Shown piece by piece: positions 59,522 to 64,000 of a DNA stretch of 64,000 nucleotides. The notes beneath the pieces were generated by a model that was given only the letters and a program-made list of their open reading frames with translations, ran no database searches and had not been told where the DNA came from. The stretch lies in NCBI GenBank assembly GCA_963781025.1, contig CAWADU010000003.1, forward strand, positions 1,922,001 to 1,986,000. The letters are read 5' to 3'. Each line of letters opens with the position of its first letter. Position 1 is the stretch's first letter. The position numbers were made by a program, and so were the translations under genes. The stretch comes from Tardibacter sp963781025 (GTDB lineage Bacteria > Pseudomonadota > Alphaproteobacteria > Sphingomonadales > Sphingomonadaceae).

Positions 59522-60505
59522 CTAGCGCGTGCGCTCGAAGACGTCGAGCGTGTCCGAACCAAAACGACGCTGATCGATGAGCCGCCAGCGTCCATGCGCC
59601 GCCGCCAGATCGCCCAGGCCGATGGAGCCAAGCCCCGGTTTGCCGCCGCCGATCAGGATCGGCGCCCTGTATATCAATAGCCTGTCGACCAGATCGGCCG
59701 CCAGAAAAGCCGCCGCCGCGCCAGCGCCGCCTTCGACCAGAACATGATCGGTCTTGTCGAGCGAGGCGATGGCCTTTGGGGCGGCCAGCCGGGTCCAGCC
59801 CGCAGGCGCTTCGCCCGAGGTCAGCACCGCGCGCCGGGGCGACCGTCCCTCCAGTCCCGCAAGACGAACATCGAGCTTCGGGTTGTCGGCCTCCAATGTG
59901 CCGCGCCCGACGACGATCACCTCGGCCCGCGCGCGTTCGAGATGAGCATGCGCCCGCGCGGCCTCCCCGGTGATCCAGCGGCTCGTGCCGTCGGCAAGCG
60001 CGATGCATCCGTCGAGCGAGGTTGCAAGCTTCAGCGTGACATGCGGTCGGCCTAGCCGCTGCCGGGTGAAAAAGCCGGCCATGGCCGCTTCGGCCTCCGC
60101 CGCCCGGACGCCCTCAACCACCTCGATACCGGCAGCGCGCAGACGTTCGGCGCCGCGCCCGTTTGTGCGGGGATCGGGATCGCGCGCGGCAATGACGACA
60201 CGCGCCGGGCGTGCGGCGGCAAGCAGGTCGGCGCAGGCGGGGCCGCGCGCGCTTTCATGCGCGCAGGGCTCCAGCGTGACATAGGCGGTCGCGCCCTTGA
60301 CCGCGGCACCCGCCTCCTCAAGCGCCACAGCCTCGGCATGAGGTCGTCCCCCCGCGCCGGTCCAGCCACGCCCGACGACACATCCGTCGCTTACGATGAC
60401 GCACCCGACGTTCGGGTTGGGCGCGGCCTGTCCGCGTCCGCGGCCGGCAAGCGCTATCGCCGAACCCATCCACCGTCGATCAGCCTCGCAGCCGGGCATC
60501 GTCAT
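59522..60505 (-). CDS. ribD: Bifunctional riboflavin deaminase/reductase RibD
   Basis: A 327-residue enzyme. The N-terminal deaminase domain has HAE at residues 56-58 and the zinc-binding PCAHESARGPAC at 80-91. The C-terminal reductase has VTLKLATSLDGCIALADGTS, then RWITGEAARAHAH. It catalyses the second and third steps of riboflavin synthesis. The ATG at 60505 overlaps the preceding membrane protein gene; the much longer frame upstream is non-coding for RibD. First of the ribD-ribE-ribB-ribH-nusB set. Confidence 0.94.
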   Translation of the reverse strand: MTMPGCEADRRWMGSAIALAGRGRGQAAPNPNVGCVIVSDGCVVGRGWTGAGGRPHAEAVALEEAGAAVKGATAYVTLEPCAHESARGPACADLLAAARPARVVIAARDPDPRTNGRGAERLRAAGIEVVEGVRAAEAEAAMAGFFTRQRLGRPHVTLKLATSLDGCIALADGTSRWITGEAARAHAHLERARAEVIVVGRGTLEADNPKLDVRLAGLEGRSPRRAVLTSGEAPAGWTRLAAPKAIASLDKTDHVLVEGGAGAAAAFLAADLVDRLLIYRAPILIGGGKPGLGSIGLGDLAAAHGRWRLIDQRRFGSDTLDVFERTR

Positions 60506-60885
60506 TCGATGCCCAGAGTCTTGGCGAGTTTTTGATACTGACGTTTGCGCTCCTCCTCCTGGAGTTTGCGGACGGCCTGATCGCGCTTCTGCTGCGCCTG
60601 TATTTCGGCATCGGTCCGGTTCGCGGGCCAGCTTTCGGCGATGATCAACTGCGGTCCCGGCGCCAGCTTTCGATAATCCGAATCGATCAGGAATCCGAAC
60701 AGCAGCGCGAAGGTGATCGCGAAGGAAAGCGCAAGGAACAGCCAGCGCCGCCGGTCCATGCCCAGGAACATCGCCTTGAGATCGGCCGCCGCACCCTTGA
60801 ACGCCGGCATCGGAAAGAAGCCGCGCCTGCGCTTGCCCGGCACGGCCTGGGTCGACGTCGGCGGAAAAAGGGGCTCCTGGTCCAT
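60502..60885 (-). CDS. Conserved single-span membrane protein of unknown function
   Basis: A 127-residue protein with a proline-rich basic N-terminus, one membrane helix (about residues 49-68, WLFLALSFAITFALLFGFLI) and a charged coiled-coil C-terminus rich in Gln, Lys and Glu (residues 90-127). Not recognised. The ATG at 60885 is preferred because downstream sequence is regular; an upstream frame start at 60927 is possible. It overlaps ribD by 4 nt (ATGA) and so is probably cotranscribed. Confidence 0.72.
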   Translation of the reverse strand: MDQEPLFPPTSTQAVPGKRRRGFFPMPAFKGAAADLKAMFLGMDRRRWLFLALSFAITFALLFGFLIDSDYRKLAPGPQLIIAESWPANRTDAEIQAQQKRDQAVRKLQEEERKRQYQKLAKTLGIE

Positions 60886-60936
60886 CGGCCTTAAATAGGG
60901 ACCAAGCCGGTCGCGCGCCAGAACCAATGTACCCCG

Positions 60937-61938
60937 TCAGCCGGACGGTGGAAGCGGCGGCTCGGCGTCTTCGGCGGACTCGCACCGAGACTTCGCGGTG
61001 ATCTGCGGCGCCCCCCCCAGATGCTGTTCGCCCCGCAAGGCCGCCATTTCGGTCTGCCGCTGGCGTTCGGCATAGCGTTGCCGCTGCGCCTCGTCGCGCG
61101 CGTCATGGCAGTGCGGGCAACTGACGCCTTCGACATAGAAGGGGGACGCGACATCATCGGCATTGAGCGGCAAACGACATGCGTGGCACAGCACATGGGT
61201 GCCGGACGCCAGTCCGGGACCGACCGCCACCCGTTGGTCGAATACAAAGCATTCGCCGCGCCAGAGGCTGTCTTCGGGCGGCACCGTCTCCAGATATTTC
61301 AATATGCCGCCCTTCAGGTGATAGACCTCGTCCAGCCCCCGGGCCTTTACGAACGCGGTCGCCTTTTCGCACCGGATGCCGCCGGTGCAGAACATCGCGA
61401 TCCGTGGTTTTTCGCGGCCATCGAAGCGTTTCGAGAAATCGTCGAACCATCGGGGGAAATCCCGGAATGTCGCGGTCTTTGGATCGACCGCGCCTTCGAA
61501 CGTGCCGATGCCCACTTCATAGTCGTTGCGCGTGTCGATCAGGATGACGTCCGGCTGACTGACAAGCGCGTTCCAGTCTTCGGGCGCGACATAGGATCCC
61601 GCCTGCCGGGTGGGATCGACGCCCGCCACCCCCATGGTCACGATCTCTTTCTTCAGCCTTATCTTCATGCGGTAGAAAGGCATGTCGGCGGCGACGGATT
61701 CCTTGACGTCGAGATCGCCGCAACCGGGCAGCGACCGAATGTGCGCGAGCACCCGGTCAATGCCAGCGCGGGAGCCCGCGATGGTTCCGTTGATCCCTTC
61801 CGTCGCCAGCAGCAGCGTGCCCTTGATCCCGGCCTCGCCGCAGACGTCGTCCAGCGGCCCGCGCAGGGTGGCGGGATCGGCGAACGGCGAAAAGCGGTAG
61901 AGTGCGGCAACGACGACCGGCGCTGACGGCGTCGTCAT
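60937..61938 (-). CDS. trhO: Oxygen-dependent tRNA uridine(34) hydroxylase TrhO (rhodanese family)
   Basis: A 333-residue protein. The N-terminal acylphosphatase-like half has GIKGTLLLATEGINGTIAGS, and the rhodanese domain carries the active Cys184 in MFCTGGIRCEKATAF. A C-terminal zinc-binding part (HVLCHACRLPLNADD; CPHCHDARDEAQRQRYAERQ) completes the YceA/TrhO family pattern. It hydroxylates U34 of tRNAs using O2. The ATG at 61938 overlaps the stop of the CinA-like gene (TGATG). Confidence 0.92.
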   Translation of the reverse strand: MTTPSAPVVVAALYRFSPFADPATLRGPLDDVCGEAGIKGTLLLATEGINGTIAGSRAGIDRVLAHIRSLPGCGDLDVKESVAADMPFYRMKIRLKKEIVTMGVAGVDPTRQAGSYVAPEDWNALVSQPDVILIDTRNDYEVGIGTFEGAVDPKTATFRDFPRWFDDFSKRFDGREKPRIAMFCTGGIRCEKATAFVKARGLDEVYHLKGGILKYLETVPPEDSLWRGECFVFDQRVAVGPGLASGTHVLCHACRLPLNADDVASPFYVEGVSCPHCHDARDEAQRQRYAERQRQTEMAALRGEQHLGGAPQITAKSRCESAEDAEPPLPPSG

Positions 61939-62717
61939 CAGATGCCGCCATCCACCGGGTTTCGGCCCTCGGCGCGCAAGCCTTCCATCAGCGCGGCGGC
62001 GCAGAGGTTGAGCTGGTGGGGATCGGTGGAACGAATGACGAAGTTCGCGCCCACGCCGCTTTCGCCGAAGAAAGGATAGCTGCCGATCTGACACCCATCG
62101 TGCGCGCGTTCCACCCGCAGCAGCAGCTCCGCGACCTCGCTTTCGGCGACGATGCAGCCGATGGTATGGGACAGCATCGGCTTGCCGCCTTCGAGCTTGC
62201 CGCTGAGCGCGTCCATCATGTTGAGCGCGATTCGCGGAACGCCCGCGAGCAGATAGACATTGCCGACCCGGATGCCCGGCGCGCCGGTCGCCTCGTTTTC
62301 GATCAGCTCCGCGCCTTCGGGCACCCGCGCCATCCGCAACCGCCCCTCGTTCAGGCCGCCCCGGCCGGCATAATATTCGGTCAGAATCGCCTGCGCGCGC
62401 GGGTGGATCACGACCGGCACCCCAAAGGCTTCGGCGACAGCGTCGACGGTGATGTCGTCATGGGTCGGGCCGATCCCGCCGGTGGTAAAGACATAGTCAT
62501 GCGTGGTGCGCACGGCGTTGACGGCGCTGACGATCTGATCAGTCGCATCGCCCACCACGCGCACTTCGCCCAGACGGATGCCCTCCACGTTGAGCCACTT
62601 GGCCAGATTGGCGAGGTTCGCGTCCTGGGTCCGCCCCGACAGAATTTCGTCCCCGATGATGACGAGGGCGGCGGTCCAGATTCTCTCGTTCACTTGGCCA
62701 GGCCTCCTGTCTGTCAT
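61938..62717 (-). CDS. Molybdopterin-binding (CinA-like) protein
   Basis: A 259-residue MoCF_biosynth-domain protein. It has IIGDEILSGRTQDANLANLA, VFTTGGIGPTHDDITVDAVA and YLLAGVPRIALNMM. It lacks the amidase/nicotinamide domain of CinA, so it is the short CinA-N type found widely. Role unresolved (pyrophosphatase activity in some relatives). The ATG at 62717 lies 44 nt from the divergent map start, so the two share a short promoter region. Confidence 0.88.
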   Translation of the reverse strand: MTDRRPGQVNERIWTAALVIIGDEILSGRTQDANLANLAKWLNVEGIRLGEVRVVGDATDQIVSAVNAVRTTHDYVFTTGGIGPTHDDITVDAVAEAFGVPVVIHPRAQAILTEYYAGRGGLNEGRLRMARVPEGAELIENEATGAPGIRVGNVYLLAGVPRIALNMMDALSGKLEGGKPMLSHTIGCIVAESEVAELLLRVERAHDGCQIGSYPFFGESGVGANFVIRSTDPHQLNLCAAALMEGLRAEGRNPVDGGI

Positions 62718-62761
62718 CGCCCTGCTCGCAAAAACGGTACAGCGCTGCTATATGCTGATTT

Positions 62762-63592
62762 ATGACCAGTTACACCATCGTCGAAGCGTCGGAAGACGCC
62801 GAAATCGCGGGCAGCACCATCAAGCTGCACGGCCCCGAAGGCTTTGCCGGAATGCGCGCGGCGGGAAAGCTCGCCGCCGAGGTTCTGGACATGCTGGTGG
62901 CCCATGTCGTTCCCGGCGTCACGACCGACGAACTTAACCGGCTGGCGCACGACATGGTCATGGCGGCGGGCGCTGCACCTGCCCCGCTCAACTATCGCGG
63001 CTTTCCCAAGTCGATCTGCACCTCGATCAACCATGTCGTCTGTCACGGCATTCCAGGTCCAAAGACGCTGAAGGCGGGCGATATCCTCAACATCGACGTA
63101 ACGACCGTGGTCGACGGCTGGCACGGCGACACCAGCCGCATGTTCCTTGTCGGCGACGTGCCGCTGAAGGCGCGAAAGCTGGTCGACGTGACCTATGAGG
63201 CGATGATGCTGGGCATCGAACAGGCAAAACCCGGCAACACGCTGGGCGATGTCGGCCATGCGATTCAGCAATATGCCGAAAAGCACCGCTTTGGCGTGGT
63301 TCGCGACTTCTGCGGCCATGGTCTGGGCCGGGTATTTCACGACGCGCCGAACGTCGTCCATGTCGGGCGGCCGGGCACCGGCGTCGTGCTGAAGCCGGGG
63401 ATGTTCTTCACCATCGAGCCGATGATCAACGGCGGGCGGCCAGATGTGAAGGTGCTGGACGACGGCTGGACGGCGGTTACGCGCGACCGGTCGCTGTCGG
63501 CGCAATTCGAACATTCGATCGGTATTACCGAAACGGGCTGCGAAATCTTCACCGCCAGCCCCAAGGGCCTCAACGCGCCGCCCTACGCCTGA
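62762..63592 (+). CDS. map: Methionine aminopeptidase, type I
   Basis: A 276-residue enzyme removing N-terminal Met from nascent proteins. It has the metal-ligand positions: Asp in ILNIDVTTVVDGWHGDTSRM (both Asp residues), His in FCGHGLGRVFH, Glu in FFTIEPMIN, and Glu in QFEHSIGITETG. The N-terminus is about 15 residues longer than the shortest type I forms. Starts at ATG 62762. Confidence 0.95.
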   Translation: MTSYTIVEASEDAEIAGSTIKLHGPEGFAGMRAAGKLAAEVLDMLVAHVVPGVTTDELNRLAHDMVMAAGAAPAPLNYRGFPKSICTSINHVVCHGIPGPKTLKAGDILNIDVTTVVDGWHGDTSRMFLVGDVPLKARKLVDVTYEAMMLGIEQAKPGNTLGDVGHAIQQYAEKHRFGVVRDFCGHGLGRVFHDAPNVVHVGRPGTGVVLKPGMFFTIEPMINGGRPDVKVLDDGWTAVTRDRSLSAQFEHSIGITETGCEIFTASPKGLNAPPYA

Positions 63593-63624
63593 CGGTTTGC
63601 AGGAAAGACGGGCAGGACGAGCGC

Positions 63625-64000
63625 CTATCCCTTCACCAGCGTGACCTGCACCGCATCGATTCCGCCGCCCCGGAAGCCGCCTTCGCAATACATCAGATAA
63701 TAGCGCCACAGCCGGTGGAAATGGTCGTCGAAGCCCTTGGGCAGGCGGCCTTCGGCAACAGCGGCATCAAAGCGCGTCCGCCAGCGTTGCAGGGTTTCGG
63801 CATAATGCGCGGCATAGCCCTGTCGATCCCGCCAGGCGAGCCCCGCCTCTTCGGCGATCGCCCGGAACCGCTGCTCGGAGATCAGCATGCCGCCGGGGAA
63901 GATATAGGTCTGGATGAAATCGGCGTTGCGCGAATAGTTTTCGAAAATCGCGTCGTCCATTGAGATGAGCTGGAGCGCCGCGCGTCCACCGGGTTTTAGC
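63625..64000 (-). CDS. Cyclopropane-fatty-acyl-phospholipid synthase-like methyltransferase, N-terminus cut by window edge
   Basis: The reverse-strand frame is open from the right edge to the stop at 63625, giving 124+ residues: LKPGGRAALQLISMDDAIFE, then FIQTYIFPGGMLISEQRF, then the C-terminal helix RLWRYYLMYCEGGFRGGGID. This matches the C-terminus of the SAM-dependent CFA-synthase family. The ATG at 63960 is internal, not a start. The N-terminal SAM-binding region lies outside the window. Confidence 0.88.
   Translation of the reverse strand, partial: LKPGGRAALQLISMDDAIFENYSRNADFIQTYIFPGGMLISEQRFRAIAEEAGLAWRDRQGYAAHYAETLQRWRTRFDAAVAEGRLPKGFDDHFHRLWRYYLMYCEGGFRGGGIDAVQVTLVKG

Noticed and set aside
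59522..60985. Long 487-codon version of ribD
   Set aside because: RibD homology begins at the ATG at 60505; upstream codons overlap the small membrane protein in another frame.
1..64000. tRNA, rRNA, CRISPR array, prophage, IS element or FMN riboswitch
   Set aside because: None recognised on reading either strand; absence is not proof since no covariance search could be run.

Overview
The window is a chromosomal segment of a GC-rich alphaproteobacterium, most likely a sphingomonad (Sphingomonadales). The basis is the protein character: sphingomonad-type flagellar proteins, a YifB/ComM ATPase, GFA, DUF805 and AmpG-like neighbours, a large TonB-dependent receptor, and ribD-ribE-ribB-ribH-nusB order. 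Genus and species cannot be fixed from sequence alone. No tRNA, rRNA, CRISPR array, insertion sequence or prophage was seen.

Positions 1-25,130 hold the first flagellar block. On the minus strand are fliD (cut by the left edge) and fliE-F-G-H-I-J-K-L-M-N-O-P-Q-R-flhB. Flagellin fliC is divergent on the plus strand, followed by a proline/alanine-rich membrane protein. Then, again on the minus strand, come flgP-like, flgT-like, flgA, flgM, flgN, a lytic transglycosylase, flhA, flhF, flhG and fliA. Positions 25,260-30,600 interrupt the cluster with an AT-richer acyltransferase, yifB, a small basic protein, DUF805, GFA and ampG, all on the plus strand. Positions 30,635-42,170 hold the second flagellar block on the minus strand: motA-motB and flgB-C-D-E-F-G-H-I-J-K-L. 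With fliD these encode essentially all basal body, export, hook, filament and motor parts. fliS, chemotaxis genes, rpoN and an RpoN activator are not in the window.

The flagellar promoters can be read directly. Sigma-54 (-24/-12) elements of the form TGGCAYG-N4-TTGC lie before fliE, fliK, slt(-flhA-flhF-flhG-fliA), flgA and flgB. A second element, TAAA-N15-GTCGT, lies before fliC, fliD, motA and flgP-like, with a one-mismatch copy before flgM; it is best read as the local FliA (sigma-28) promoter. Paired GTCGG-N4-CCGAC inverted repeats, 22 bp apart, sit in the fliE/fliC divergent region and about 100 bp upstream of the flgB promoter, where an enhancer-binding activator would be expected.

Positions 42,270-64,000 are housekeeping and accessory genes: infC, thrS, an alpha/beta hydrolase, TPR, PRC-barrel and SIMPL proteins, gloA-gloB, a small lipoprotein, a CsgG-like protein, a TonB-dependent receptor, a 3-hydroxyisobutyryl-CoA hydrolase-like protein, slipin-nfeD, riboflavin genes with nusB, trhO, a CinA-like protein, map and the end of a cyclopropane-fatty-acid synthase-like gene.

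Five genes (fliK, fliC, flgE, thrS, gloA) each carry one single-base indel in a short homopolymer. As thrS is normally essential, these look more like sequencing or assembly errors than five real mutations, but the sequence as given does not translate intact.
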